In this document: one piece after another, positions 1 through 10,000 of the stretch | Numbering within the stretch: the first letter of the stretch is position 1 | How the letters are laid out: each line of letters starts with the position of its first letter | Origin: Oceanospirillaceae bacterium | GTDB lineage: Bacteria; Pseudomonadota; Gammaproteobacteria; Pseudomonadales; Oceanobacteraceae | Length of the DNA stretch: 32,892 bases | Assembly: GCA_002723385.1 (NCBI GenBank) | Contig: PBNY01000078.1 | Coordinates: 1-32,892, forward strand | Direction of reading: 5' to 3' | Program-made: the position numbers and the translations under genes | Notes under the pieces: generated by a model | The model's database searches: none | Told to the model about the DNA's origin: nothing | What the model saw: the letters and a program-made list of their open reading frames with translations, nothing else

Positions 1-17
1 CTGTCGCTGTTTTACGG

Positions 18-93
18 TGGTGGGTGATGACGGGATCGAACCGCCGACCCTCTGCTTGTAAGGCAGATGCTCTCCCAGCTGAGCTAATCACCC
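18..93 (-). tRNA. tRNA-Val (anticodon UAC)
   Basis: Read on the minus strand, the 76-nt sequence begins GGGTGAT and ends ATCACCC-A-CCA, so the acceptor stem pairs perfectly and CCA is encoded. The anticodon loop CTTACAA carries TAC, which decodes valine GUA/GUG, and the T-arm GTTCGATCC is canonical. The sequence closely resembles enterobacterial tRNA-Val(UAC). This tRNA class receives cmo5U at U34, and the cmoA and cmoB genes for that modification lie at the other end of the window. Further tRNAs may follow beyond the left edge, which cannot be seen. Confidence 0.97.
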
Positions 94-115
94 GTGTCCG
101 TAAAAGCGAGTGGGC

Positions 116-143
116 ATTCTACTCCTGAGCCATTCGGTGTCAA
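116..143 (-). promoter_or_regulatory. sigma70 promoter of tRNA-Val
   Basis: On the minus strand, TTGACA (138-143) is followed by a 16-base spacer and TAGAAT (116-121), a near-consensus -35/-10 pair. The predicted start lies near 109, about 15 bases before the mature tRNA. The stretch just after the -10 is GC-rich, as in stringently controlled stable-RNA promoters; that regulatory reading is inference. It means the tRNA need not depend on readthrough from the upstream efflux operon. Confidence 0.8.
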
Positions 144-170
144 ACACTTTTTTCGAATTTCTTACACTAT

Positions 171-3100
171 TCAGTGGGTTGCGCGTTTTTTGAGCAACCC
201 GGATGCTTTGGCGGCAACAACCAGCATGCAAGGTGTCAGAATCAGTGTCAGTACCGTCGCGAAGGTCAGGCCTCCGGCGATGGCTGTGGATAACTGCGTC
301 CACCACTGCGACGATGGAGCACCGATACTGGCGTGCCGATGGATCAGGTCAATGTTCCATTGCATGACCATTGGCATCAATCCCAGAACGGTTGTGACTG
401 CGGTTAGCAGTACCGGACGCAAGCGCTGTTCACCGGTCGTCAGAGCAGCCTGGTAGGCATCCATGCCCTCCTGGCGCAAGCGGTTGTAGGTATCGATCAG
501 CACGATGTTGTTGTTAACCACAATCCCCGCCAGTGCGATGACCCCAACTCCACTCATGACGATACTGAAAGCCTCCCCCCGGATCAGCAGACCCATAAAG
601 ACCCCAACCAGCGACAGAACAATGGCACTCATGATCAGGAATGCCTGATAGAGGCTGTTGAACTGGGTCACGAGAATGGTCGCCATGATAAAAATGGCAA
701 TTCCAAAAGCGCTGGCGAGAAACTGACCGGTTTCGGCCATTTGTTCAAAATCACCCCGGAAGCGCGGTTCAACACCGGCTTCTCGCCACTCAAGGTCTTT
801 CATTTGCTCGCTGAGCTGCTGGATCTTGGCAGTGACGTTAACGCCTTCCTGCACATTGGCAGTCAGGCGGTAACGCCGTTTGCCATCAATACGCATCAGG
901 TCACCGGAGCGCTGAATAGGCGTTTGATCCATAAACAGCGTCACGGGCACCAGACCCGCAGCGGTGGTCATGCTGAAGTCGTTCAGGGCTGTGATGGTAC
1001 GCTGGCTTTGTGGGAAGCGCAGCAGAATATCAATTTCGTCATCACTGAAATCCGGCTGGAACGCGCCAACTTTCTGGCCGCCTGTGAGCATCCGGATCAT
1101 GGCGCCGGTTTCTGCAATACTGCTGCCGTAACGGGTGGCCTGTTCGCGATCAATGGTCAATTGCCAGTCAATTCCGTCCAGAGGACGGTCATCCCGGACG
1201 TCCTTGAGCTCTGGGTCGGCCTCCATAATGTCTCGAACCTGATCCAAAAGCGGCAGGATGGCATCGCCATTGCGTGCCGTCAGCTGCAGCTGGATATCGG
1301 CACCGGACGGTGGCCCGCCCTGTTTTTTCTGGGTCTCGACGATGATTCCCGGCAAGTCTGCACTGCGTTGCTCAATGTCCGCCAGAATCTGGTTGGCGCT
1401 GCGGCGTTGTTCCCAGTCCACCAGTTCAATCTGAATTCGGCCAATCAAGTCCGGAGCTGCGTCGTTGGGCGGCTTCGCATAGGCGCTGGTGTAGATGTTA
1501 CGAATCTCTTCCATCCTGAACAGGCGGTCTTCCACTTCCCGTACCAGAGCGTCTCTTTCTTCGATCGACAAATTGCCGCGTGCGCGAATATCAATCAGGC
1601 CGATGTCCGAATCCACATCGGGGAAGAACTCGACACCATGACCAAATTTACCGTACACCATGAAGGAAATAATCAAAGAGATCAGTGCCAGGCCCAGTAC
1701 CTTGAACGGGTGTTTTAGGGCAACGGCTAACACCGATAAATATCCTTTGGTAAAACCGGATGGCTCTGGCTCCTGATGCTGCCCCTCCGCACTGGCTGAC
1801 GCCGTGGCTGAGCGGGTCACGGCACCAATCGTTGGAACCACGATCAGGGCCATTACGAGGGAGGCCGTGAGTGTGTAAAGCAGTGTCAGCGGCAAGTACT
1901 TCATAAAGTCGCCGGTGGTACCAGGCCAGAACAGCAACGGCAGAAAGACGGCCAATGTGGTGGCGGTTGAGGCCGTGATCGGCCAGGCCATGCGTTTCGC
2001 CGCTTCGGCGTAGGCGGTTCTGGGAGGCAACCCCAGAGCCAGCTGGCGTTCGGCGTATTCGGTCACCACGATGGCGCCATCAACCAGCATGCCGATGGAC
2101 AGAATCAGAGCAAACAACACCACCATATTCATGGTGTTGCCGGTGGTGCTGAGCCAAATCAGGCCCATCAGAAACGCGCCTGGAATGGTGATGCCCACCA
2201 GTGAGGCGTTACGAATGCCCAGGCTACCGAGCACCAGTACCATCACCATCAGTGTGGCAACCAGAACGTTGTTGAACAGGTCATTGAGCATGGTGCGGAT
2301 TTCACGCGAGCCGTCCTGAATCACGCTGGCCTGAATACCGGCGGGCCAGTATGGCTCAACGGTGGCGATGATCTCTTTCACCTGTTCCATGGTGTCGATG
2401 ATGTTGGCACCAATGCGTTTTTTGATTTCCAGCGTTACAGCCGGTCGACCATCCACCCAGTCTGTGCTGCTGCGGTCCTTGTATGACAGGCGCCCAACAG
2501 CGATATCGCGGAACAGCACGACGGTGTCGCCATCGACCTTGACCGGCATATCGAGAATATCGCCCAGTTCTTCCACGCGGCCTGGAATACGGACCCCGAA
2601 TCGACCGGCCTCTCCCTGTATGTCTTCACTGGCAACCAGGGTGCTGTTGTTGCCGACCAGACTGGCGAGGGCGTTCAGAGACAGACCGTAGTTGTCCATC
2701 TGGGAAGGATCGACCACGATTTCGGCAATTTCCTCGCGTTTGCCCTGAACCGCCGCTTCCAGAACCCCCGGCAGCGCTTCCAGTCGATCCTGCAAATCTT
2801 CTGCGACAGCGTACAGCTCTCGTTCACTGACGTTGCCGGACAGGGTGACCACGGCGATTGGGAACAGGGCAACGTTGATTTCCATGACCCTGGGTTCCTT
2901 GCTCTCTTGCGGCAGTTCACCACGAGCGTCGTCGACTTTCTGTCGGACGTCGAGCAAGGCCTGGTCGATATCAACGTCGGTGTAGAACTCCAGCGTGATG
3001 GACAGGTGTCCGGAGCTGGCAATGGAGACCATCTCTTTCAGGCCATCGAGACCACGTAGCTCACGTTCCAATGGCTTGTACAGCAGAGCATCGGCGTCTT

Positions 3101-3272
3101 CCGGTGAAATACCGTCGTGGGCAACCGAAACGTACACAAACGGAACGGTGACATCCGGCGCGCTCTCTTTGGGGATGGTGTTCAGCACGGTAATGCCGAC
3201 CACCATCACCAGGGCAAACAGCATCAGAACCGTGCGCGAGCGATCCAGTGCTGCGTCTATCAGAGCGTGCAT
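171..3272 (-). CDS. RND-family efflux transporter permease (AcrB-like)
   Basis: A 1033-residue inner-membrane proton-driven pump subunit. The usual RND layout is visible: TM1 at about residues 14-33, a large periplasmic porter loop, a TM bundle at about 335-480, a second periplasmic loop, and a final TM bundle at about 870-1025. TM4 carries a GMLVDGAIVV stretch (D398-G399) where AcrB has the LVDD proton-relay pair, so only the first aspartate is kept. TM10 has a VVNNNIVLID motif. These features fit a non-AcrB subgroup of RND permeases whose substrates cannot be read from sequence. The start ATG lies two bases after the stop of the upstream adaptor gene, so the two are translationally coupled. 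No TolC-like channel gene is adjacent, so the outer-membrane partner must be encoded elsewhere. Confidence 0.93.
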   Translation of the reverse strand: MHALIDAALDRSRTVLMLFALVMVVGITVLNTIPKESAPDVTVPFVYVSVAHDGISPEDADALLYKPLERELRGLDGLKEMVSIASSGHLSITLEFYTDVDIDQALLDVRQKVDDARGELPQESKEPRVMEINVALFPIAVVTLSGNVSERELYAVAEDLQDRLEALPGVLEAAVQGKREEIAEIVVDPSQMDNYGLSLNALASLVGNNSTLVASEDIQGEAGRFGVRIPGRVEELGDILDMPVKVDGDTVVLFRDIAVGRLSYKDRSSTDWVDGRPAVTLEIKKRIGANIIDTMEQVKEIIATVEPYWPAGIQASVIQDGSREIRTMLNDLFNNVLVATLMVMVLVLGSLGIRNASLVGITIPGAFLMGLIWLSTTGNTMNMVVLFALILSIGMLVDGAIVVTEYAERQLALGLPPRTAYAEAAKRMAWPITASTATTLAVFLPLLFWPGTTGDFMKYLPLTLLYTLTASLVMALIVVPTIGAVTRSATASASAEGQHQEPEPSGFTKGYLSVLAVALKHPFKVLGLALISLIISFMVYGKFGHGVEFFPDVDSDIGLIDIRARGNLSIEERDALVREVEDRLFRMEEIRNIYTSAYAKPPNDAAPDLIGRIQIELVDWEQRRSANQILADIEQRSADLPGIIVETQKKQGGPPSGADIQLQLTARNGDAILPLLDQVRDIMEADPELKDVRDDRPLDGIDWQLTIDREQATRYGSSIAETGAMIRMLTGGQKVGAFQPDFSDDEIDILLRFPQSQRTITALNDFSMTTAAGLVPVTLFMDQTPIQRSGDLMRIDGKRRYRLTANVQEGVNVTAKIQQLSEQMKDLEWREAGVEPRFRGDFEQMAETGQFLASAFGIAIFIMATILVTQFNSLYQAFLIMSAIVLSLVGVFMGLLIRGEAFSIVMSGVGVIALAGIVVNNNIVLIDTYNRLRQEGMDAYQAALTTGEQRLRPVLLTAVTTVLGLMPMVMQWNIDLIHRHASIGAPSSQWWTQLSTAIAGGLTFATVLTLILTPCMLVVAAKASGLLKKRATH

Positions 3273-3274
3273 GA

Positions 3275-4402
3275 TTATTGGTCTCCGTTAGCGACGACAC
3301 TGCCGGTTTCAGGTTCGTCCCGGGCCAGTGTCACGGTCTCTCCAGGTTCGACGTAACCTTGCCCTCGGGTAATCACTCGGGCATCGGATGGAACGCCACT
3401 GAGCCAGGCGCCGGACTGATCCGCTCCGGCCAGCTCAACCGGCAGAAAGATAACCTGTTGCTGCTCGTTGATAGCTTTCAGCCCCATGCGACCGGCATCG
3501 TCCAGCACCAGCAGTGCGGGTGAAACGTGGTGCAACAATTGTTCTCCCAGGGGAATCATCAGCTTGGCTGTGGTACCGGAAGACAGCTCACGTTGTCCGG
3601 GATTCGGCACTTCCAGCTCAATGCGGAAGGTGCGGGTCGCTTCGTTGGCGGCTCTGGACAGATAGCGAATGCGGCCTTCGGCTTCCTGACCATCAGCAAA
3701 GCGAGCGCTTGCTATCATGCCGGTTTTTGCGTGGCGCAGATGCTGTTCTGGCAGTTGTGCCGAGATCACCAGAGGATCAAGGTCGAGAATTTCGGCCACT
3801 GCAGCGCCGTCTTGAAGAAAATCGCCCACTTCCACCAGACGGTCGTTGAGGACGCCGTCAAACGGTGCCCGGATTTTGGTGGCTTCCAGCTGCAACTCGG
3901 CGTTTTTCAGATCGGCGTTGGCATTGGCCACGGCAGTGGCTGCTTGCGCCTCCGCGGATTCATTCGCCAGTCCGCGTTTTCGCAGCGCCAGAACGCTTTT
4001 TTGCTCGATCTCACGTTGGTGCAAATTGGCTTTGGCCTGACTGACACGATCCGGCCAATCACGAGAGTCCAGGGTTACCAGCAAATCCCCGGCCTGAACC
4101 AGCTCACCACGACGTTTGTGAAGCTTCAACACTCGCGCCCGGATCTCTGACTTAAGCATCACGGTGCGGTTTGGCTCCGAATGTGCGGACAGATCAATGG
4201 TGCGGTTCACCATACGGGATTCCGGCGTTGCGACCGCGACGGTCGCCAGACTGCTTGGCTCGGTGCTGGTCAGGCGGCTCGGCAAGGGTTCGGCATTGTC
4301 TGCGGGTTCCAGCGAGGCTGACATCATCCATCCGGTGGCTGCAATCACAATGGCAGCAGCCAACCAGTAACCAGCGCGAGAAGGTTTTGGGGAAGTCGAC
4401 AT
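3275..4402 (-). CDS. RND efflux periplasmic adaptor (membrane fusion protein)
   Basis: About 375 residues. The start is placed at the ATG at 4402 because AGGA stands seven bases upstream and the N-terminus then has a basic stretch followed by a hydrophobic segment (residues about 12-28, anchor or signal). An in-frame ATG at 4468 would add 22 residues lacking these properties. The order fits HlyD/AcrA-type adaptors: barrel-sandwich half-motif (RARVLKLHKRRGELVQAGDLL), an alpha-hairpin rich in A, E and Q, the second lipoyl half (IRAPFDGVLNDRLVEVGDFL), then beta-barrel and membrane-proximal domains. It links the inner-membrane pump to an outer-membrane channel. It is the first gene of the two-gene operon. 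Confidence 0.92.
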   Translation of the reverse strand: MSTSPKPSRAGYWLAAAIVIAATGWMMSASLEPADNAEPLPSRLTSTEPSSLATVAVATPESRMVNRTIDLSAHSEPNRTVMLKSEIRARVLKLHKRRGELVQAGDLLVTLDSRDWPDRVSQAKANLHQREIEQKSVLALRKRGLANESAEAQAATAVANANADLKNAELQLEATKIRAPFDGVLNDRLVEVGDFLQDGAAVAEILDLDPLVISAQLPEQHLRHAKTGMIASARFADGQEAEGRIRYLSRAANEATRTFRIELEVPNPGQRELSSGTTAKLMIPLGEQLLHHVSPALLVLDDAGRMGLKAINEQQQVIFLPVELAGADQSGAWLSGVPSDARVITRGQGYVEPGETVTLARDEPETGSVVANGDQ

Positions 4403-4505
4403 GGACACGTCCTGAGTGAATGAATCGGGCGAGTTGGGCGTTACACTGTAAATGGGACTAGATACCACAACTGTTCGACACGCAACCCTTCATTTAATGA
4501 TGCAC

Positions 4506-4523
4506 TGTTCAATAAGCTGAACA
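4506..4523. promoter_or_regulatory. candidate operator dyad in the efflux/uup divergent region
   Basis: A perfect inverted repeat, TGTTCA-N6-TGAACA, lies about 104 bases upstream of the adaptor start and about 110 bases upstream of uup. The size and symmetry suit a dimeric repressor, and RND operons are often controlled by TetR-like proteins. No regulator gene is adjacent, so the function is inference. Confidence 0.35.
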
Positions 4524-4633
4524 AATGGAACAGATCACTGGAACCCTCGGTTTTATTCGCTGGCAGAACCCTGGTCCGCTGGCTACACTGGCCCGATTTC
4601 CCTGCAGTCTCAGCGTGACCGGATAAGAACTCT

Positions 4634-6541
4634 ATGGTGTTAGCAAGTCTCAAACAGGCCGAACTGGCGTTCGGTGATCACGTGTTGCTCGACAAGGTGG
4701 AGCTGGATGTCCACTCGGGTGAACGCATCTGTATCGTTGGCCGCAATGGCGAAGGCAAGTCAACATTGTTGAAAGTGTTGCTGGGCGAGATGCCGCTGGA
4801 TGACGGGGTGTTACAACGACGGGATTTGCTGCGCATGGCGAACCTGCAGCAAGAACTGCCCGCTCGCGTTGATGTACCGGTCTACGACGTGGTGGCAGAA
4901 GGTCTGGGGGAGCTGGGACAGGCGATTGCCCGCTATCACGATGAAACGGCCAAGGGGGCGGACGCCGACATGGCCGTTCTGGAGCGCTTGCAGACGATCA
5001 TCGAGACTCAGGATGGCTGGAGCTGGCAGCAAAAGGTTGATGCGATTATTCAACGCCTCAACCTGCCGGGTGAACAGAGTTTTGCGCAGTTGTCCGGCGG
5101 CTGGCAGCGTCGGGTGATGCTGGCGCGTGCGCTGGTGGTCGAGCCGGAATTGTTGATTCTGGACGAGCCGACCAACCACATGGACATCAGCACCATCCAG
5201 TGGCTGGAAGAGCAACTGAAGCAGTTTAATGGTGCACTGATTTTTATCAGTCACGACCGGGCCTTTGTACAGAGTCTGGCGACCCGTATCGTCGAGCTGG
5301 ATCGGGGGCATCTTTATAACTGGCAGGGTGATTATCACAGCTTTATCGAATACCGGGAAAAGCGCCTCGAAGACGAAGCCACGCAAAATGCCCTGTTCGA
5401 CAAGCGTCTGGCAGAAGAGGAAAAATGGATTCGTCAGGGCATCAAGGCTCGCCGCACCCGCAACGAGGGCCGTGTCGAACGCCTGAAAGAAATGCGCAAG
5501 GAACACCGGGCCAGACGTGAGCGTCAAGGTTCCGCCAACATCAGCATGGGAGCCGCCGAGTCGTCCGGCAAGCAGGTCTTTGAGGTGCGTAATGTCAGCT
5601 ACAGCTGGCAGGATCAGCCGCAGGTGGCGGATTTCTCCACCATTGTGCAGCGGGGCGATCGCATTGGTCTGGTTGGCCCCAACGGCGTTGGCAAGAGTAC
5701 GTTGCTGAAGCTGTTGCTGGGCAATCTGGCGCCTCAATCGGGTTCGATCAAGACCGGCACCAAGCTGGAGGTCGCCTATTTTGATCAGGGCCGACATCAA
5801 CTGGAAGAAGACAAGTCCATCGCCGATAACGTAGCGGATGGCAAGGATCACGTCATCGTGAATGGCCAGAGCCGCCATGTGATCGGTTACCTGGGCGACT
5901 TCCTGTTCCCGGCCGTCCGTGCTCGTACACCGGTCAAGGCGTTGTCCGGGGGAGAGCGCAACCGCGTGTTGCTGGCAAAGTTGTTCCTCAAGCCCTGTAA
6001 CCTGCTGGTGATGGACGAACCAACCAACGATCTGGACGTGGAAACTCTTGAATTGCTGGAAGAACGCCTGATGGAGTATCAGGGAACGCTGCTGTTGGTG
6101 AGCCACGACCGGGAATTTCTGGACAACGTTGCTACCCAGCTGTGGGTGTTTGAAGGCGAAGGCAAGATCGACGAGCAGGTGGGCGGCTATTCCGATTGGC
6201 AGGCCCGTCAGGCTCAGAGAAAGGCCAATCAGCCCGGTGTCAAAGCCGAGTCCAAAAACGCCAAACCGGTTGTGAAGGCCCCGTCGGAAGCGGAAGCTGC
6301 GCCCAAATCGAGCCCGAAAAAGCTCTCCTACAAGCTGCAGAGAGAACTGGATATGTTGCCGGATCAGATTGCTGAAGTGGAAGCGAAGCGTGACGCGCTG
6401 GCCGAGCAATCACACGCACCGGATTTCTATTCTGGCGATCAGGACAAGATACAGAAAGTGCTGGCCCAGCTGGCTGAGTTGGAAGAAAAACTCGAAGCAC
6501 TGGAAGAACGCTGGCTGGAACTGGAGGACATGGTGTCATGA
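4634..6541 (+). CDS. uup: ABC-F ATPase Uup
   Basis: 635 residues with two fused ABC ATPase domains and no membrane segment, typical of ABC-F proteins. The first Walker A is GRNGEGKST (residues 36-44), the first signature LSGG lies at 153-156, and Walker B ends in DEPTNH. The second Walker A is GPNGVGKST (348-356), with a second LSGGE signature and DEPTND. The charged linker between the domains and the C-terminal acidic/basic coiled coil (about 560-635) mark the Uup subgroup rather than EttA or YheS. Uup is reported to bind DNA and ribosomes and to affect precise excision of transposons and ribosome function. The gene overlaps the following one by ATGA. Confidence 0.93.
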   Translation: MVLASLKQAELAFGDHVLLDKVELDVHSGERICIVGRNGEGKSTLLKVLLGEMPLDDGVLQRRDLLRMANLQQELPARVDVPVYDVVAEGLGELGQAIARYHDETAKGADADMAVLERLQTIIETQDGWSWQQKVDAIIQRLNLPGEQSFAQLSGGWQRRVMLARALVVEPELLILDEPTNHMDISTIQWLEEQLKQFNGALIFISHDRAFVQSLATRIVELDRGHLYNWQGDYHSFIEYREKRLEDEATQNALFDKRLAEEEKWIRQGIKARRTRNEGRVERLKEMRKEHRARRERQGSANISMGAAESSGKQVFEVRNVSYSWQDQPQVADFSTIVQRGDRIGLVGPNGVGKSTLLKLLLGNLAPQSGSIKTGTKLEVAYFDQGRHQLEEDKSIADNVADGKDHVIVNGQSRHVIGYLGDFLFPAVRARTPVKALSGGERNRVLLAKLFLKPCNLLVMDEPTNDLDVETLELLEERLMEYQGTLLLVSHDREFLDNVATQLWVFEGEGKIDEQVGGYSDWQARQAQRKANQPGVKAESKNAKPVVKAPSEAEAAPKSSPKKLSYKLQRELDMLPDQIAEVEAKRDALAEQSHAPDFYSGDQDKIQKVLAQLAELEEKLEALEERWLELEDMVS

Positions 6542-7065
6542 GCTGGATGGTCTTTATTATGGTCGGGCTGGTGGTTTTTGGCTCGATCTATTGGCTCAAG
6601 CCGAGTCCTCGCGAAACCCGTCTGGCCAATCTGCGTCTGGCTGCCATCAAACTCGGGCTTCAGGTTCGTCATCACACCTTCAAGGTGGACGCAGCCAAAA
6701 CCGGGGTTCGTGATGACATTACCGGCACAGCCTACACCCGTGTGATTCCGGTGCAGCACAGTGAAGCGCAGAAAGACGAGCTATTGTTTCGCATTGTGGG
6801 ACAAGCCGGTTGGGAAACGGATGCCTTGCCAGAAGGCATGGCCTGGCACGACTGGCCTGGCCGGAATCTGGAGCGAGAATCCGACGCCTGGCATAGCGCC
6901 AATCGGCAGGTTGCCGAGCGTATCCTGCCCTTGCTGGATGCGCTTGACGACGACGTGCTGTTGCTGGAAGTGTTCGACAACCGCGCAACCCTTATTCCAG
7001 CTGAGCGCAAAACGGCTCAGGCAGACGCTTATAACGCCTTGCTTGATGCCTTGTTGAGTCGCTGA
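6538..7065 (+). CDS. membrane-anchored protein of unknown function coupled to uup
   Basis: 175 residues; I do not recognise a family with certainty. The N-terminus has one hydrophobic segment (residues about 3-20) followed by a positively charged PSPRETR stretch, so the remaining ~150 residues should face the cytoplasm. The soluble part contains a predicted beta region around a conserved-looking TAYTRVIP stretch and a C-terminal helical segment rich in L, D and A. Its ATG overlaps the uup stop (ATGA), which indicates translational coupling. The last 37 bases overlap the convergent cyclic-di-GMP gene. The pairing suggests a shared job with Uup, but that is inference. Confidence 0.75.
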   Translation: MSWMVFIMVGLVVFGSIYWLKPSPRETRLANLRLAAIKLGLQVRHHTFKVDAAKTGVRDDITGTAYTRVIPVQHSEAQKDELLFRIVGQAGWETDALPEGMAWHDWPGRNLERESDAWHSANRQVAERILPLLDALDDDVLLLEVFDNRATLIPAERKTAQADAYNALLDALLSR

Positions 7066-10000
7066 TCCTTACTCTTGCCCTGGTCGTGTTCGGTCGTTGG
7101 ATTGGGTGCCAGGTCGTCGCTCAGCGTCAGATAGTGCGGACATTTCAGTAGTCGCGTTTTGGGCATGGGCCGCGCAAATCCAAAGCCCTGGGCATAGTCA
7201 GTCTGGATCTGTTTCAGCAGCTGACTTTGCTCATAGGTTTCGACCCCCTCCGCAATCACCTCAATTCCCAGCTTGTGGGCCATCACCGTCACCGCCTCGC
7301 AGAGTACAAAAGCATCGTGGCTGGTACTCAGAGACTGAACAAACGACTGATCGATTTTGATGTAATCAACCGCGTATTCACGGATATACGACAACGATGA
7401 AAAGCCGGTGCCGAAGTCATCCAGTGCCAGTTCGATACCGGCTTTGGCGAGGTTGATCAGGCGAGTTGCCGTGATTGCCGATGCTTCCATCATCACGCCC
7501 TCGGTGATTTCTACCACGATGGCGCTGCCGTGAATCCCGGCCTTCTGCAAGGCAGGGTACCAGGACTCCATACCGCTTTCCGGACTGCTGAATTGAATCG
7601 GTGACACATTCAGGCTGACCTGAAGTTGATCACCAAAGTACGCTCGCAGCTCTGGCAGGTCGGCCACCACTTGCCTGAACACCCGGTCGCCAATCGGATT
7701 GATAAGGCGGGTTTCTTCCGCCAACGGGATAAAATCGGCCGGGCTGATCAAACCATCTTGCGGGTGACGCCAGCGCAGCAAGGCTTCGACCTTGATCAGT
7801 CTTCCATCATCGGCTGAGACAATCGGCTGGTAATAGAGAACGAATTCATCCTGATCCAGAGCGACGTGCAAGTCGTGGATCATGCGCACCCGCTGCATGG
7901 CTTGTTCTTGCATCGACGGCTTGAAGTAGTGGTGGCGGTTCTTGCCCTCGGATTTGGCGGTGTACATGGATTGGTCCGCGGCCTTGAGCAGGTCATCCGC
8001 GCTATTGCCATCATCCGGGTAAATGGAAATACCGATGCTGGCGGTCACGTAGGCAGTACCGGACTTGAGTTGATAGGGAGCGGCCAGTGTCGTCAGAATT
8101 CGTTTGACGGTTTCTTCGACGGCATTGAGGTTGGGAATACCGCTGAGAATCAACAGAAATTCATCGCCGCCCTGACGAGCAACGGTGTCACGCTGACGCA
8201 CACACCCCAACAAGCGGCTGGCTGCTTCCTGCAGCAATTGGTCGCCGTTGTCGTGACCCATGGAATCGTTCACCGCCTTGAAATGATCAAGATCGATGAA
8301 CAAAACGGCGAAGCGAGAATCGTCCAGAGCGGATTGGTTGATCTCGTCCGTCAGATGATTAAACAGCGTCAAACGGTTGGGCAGTGTGGTCAGACTGTCG
8401 AAATGCGCCTGATGCCAGATCAGCTCATCGGCTTTCTTCTTTTCGGTGATATCGCGATACAGGGCAACGCGGCGAATCTGATTGCGATCATCGTGATCGA
8501 CGGTGTCGATGGTGAGCCATTCAGGAAATATCTCGCCATCCTTGCGGCGGTTGTATATTTCACCTTGCCAGCGTCCGGTCTGATTGATGGATTGCCACAT
8601 CTGTTGATAAAAGGCTTCGCTGTGACGGTTGGACTTCAAGGCGCCGAGATTACGCCCCAGAATCTCGTGTTCCTCATAACCGGTCACCTCGGTAAAGGCC
8701 TTGTTGATGGTGACGATAAAACCGTCGGCATCAGTGATGGCCATGCCTTTGCTGCTGTTCTGGTACACCAGTGCGGCAAGGCGGTTGGAGTCTTCTGCCC
8801 GTTTCTGCTCAGTGATATCGCGCACCACCACGGCACAATCCGAGCTACCGCGAATGCTGTTCAGGCGCGCTTCAAAGATGCGTTCCGCATTCCACATTGA
8901 GAGTCGGTATTGCCAGTGAGCAATACGGCCAGTCTGTTTGTGCTCCCTGAAGTGCTGGATGAACTGTTCGTTGACATCATCCGGCATGATCTCTGACAGA
9001 CGCTGATTCAAAAAATTGGAAGGCGGCATAAAGAGATCACTGTCCGGTGACGAGTGATAATCTCGAATGGTGCCATCCACATCGATTCTGAAATACAAAT
9101 CCGGCAGTGAACTGAAGACGGTCTTGAGTTCTTCGTGGTGCTGACGGGCTGCCTCTTCCGCTTCAATACGGGTTTGGGCCATGCGTTGAAAGCGTTGTTC
9201 CAGTTCGACCAGTTCTCGGGCGCCACTGAGATCCTGCGGTGCCGTGATTTCGCCGTGTTCCAGTTGCTCGGTGGCCGCGGACAAACGCCGCAAGGGTCGC
9301 AATATACTGGTCAGCAGACCGTGACCGGCGATGATGGCGATGCCTGCCATGACGATGGCAAACAGCAGCAGGGTGAAATAGAAATGCCGATTGGCTGCGG
9401 CGACCGGCGTGTCGATAGGCAGTCCTACACTCAATACGATGGAGTCGCCATTCGGTGCTTCAAACAGAATGCTGTGGGCAAACATCCTGTTTCGTCCTTC
9501 CGTATCCTGAGCCTCGGAATTCTCGATCGCCAAAAGCGCGGTTTCCGGTTTGCGAAAGCCGAATTGCTCCGCTGAGGTGCCCAGAAGAAAGTCCTGATAA
9601 GGATAGGTTGCGACGATGGTGTGATCCTTGTCGGTAATCAGCGCAATGGCTCCCGCTGGTAAATCCAGCTCCGCCAGCTGGTGGCTCCACCAGTCCAGTG
9701 ACACCACGGCGACCGCCAGACCGCTCAGGGTTCTGCCATCCTCAGCGTACACCGGATAGGCGAAATTCATGGCGGTGCTGTGGGTGACGCGATCATGCTG
9801 AAAACTGCTGATCGAGAAGGTCTCTTCCATCATGGCTGTTTGAAAATAGGGCCGATCAAAGACACTGACGAGTTCTGTCATTGGCAACGCATTGCACGTC
9901 AGATTGCCCAAGGCATCCGGGACGCCCAGATTGACGTAGCTGGTGTCGAGTTTCAGTACTGTCGCCAGAAAGTTCGAGCATTCCTGGCTGGAAGGATCTT

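Noticed and set aside
176-200. GGGTTGC/GCAACCC stem at the end of the RND permease gene
   Set aside because: Seven-base stem with an 11-base loop lies inside the coding end and has no T tract downstream; a chance hairpin is likely.
741-1718. 325-codon open frame antisense to the RND permease
   Set aside because: Fully inside the permease gene, no family and no start signals.
4811-6409. 532-codon open frame antisense to uup
   Set aside because: Entirely within uup; reads as reverse complement of ABC motifs and has no coherent domain.
7866-8900. 344-codon open frame antisense to the cyclic-di-GMP gene
   Set aside because: Shadow frame over the GGDEF/PAS region; the minus-strand protein has complete, ordered domains.
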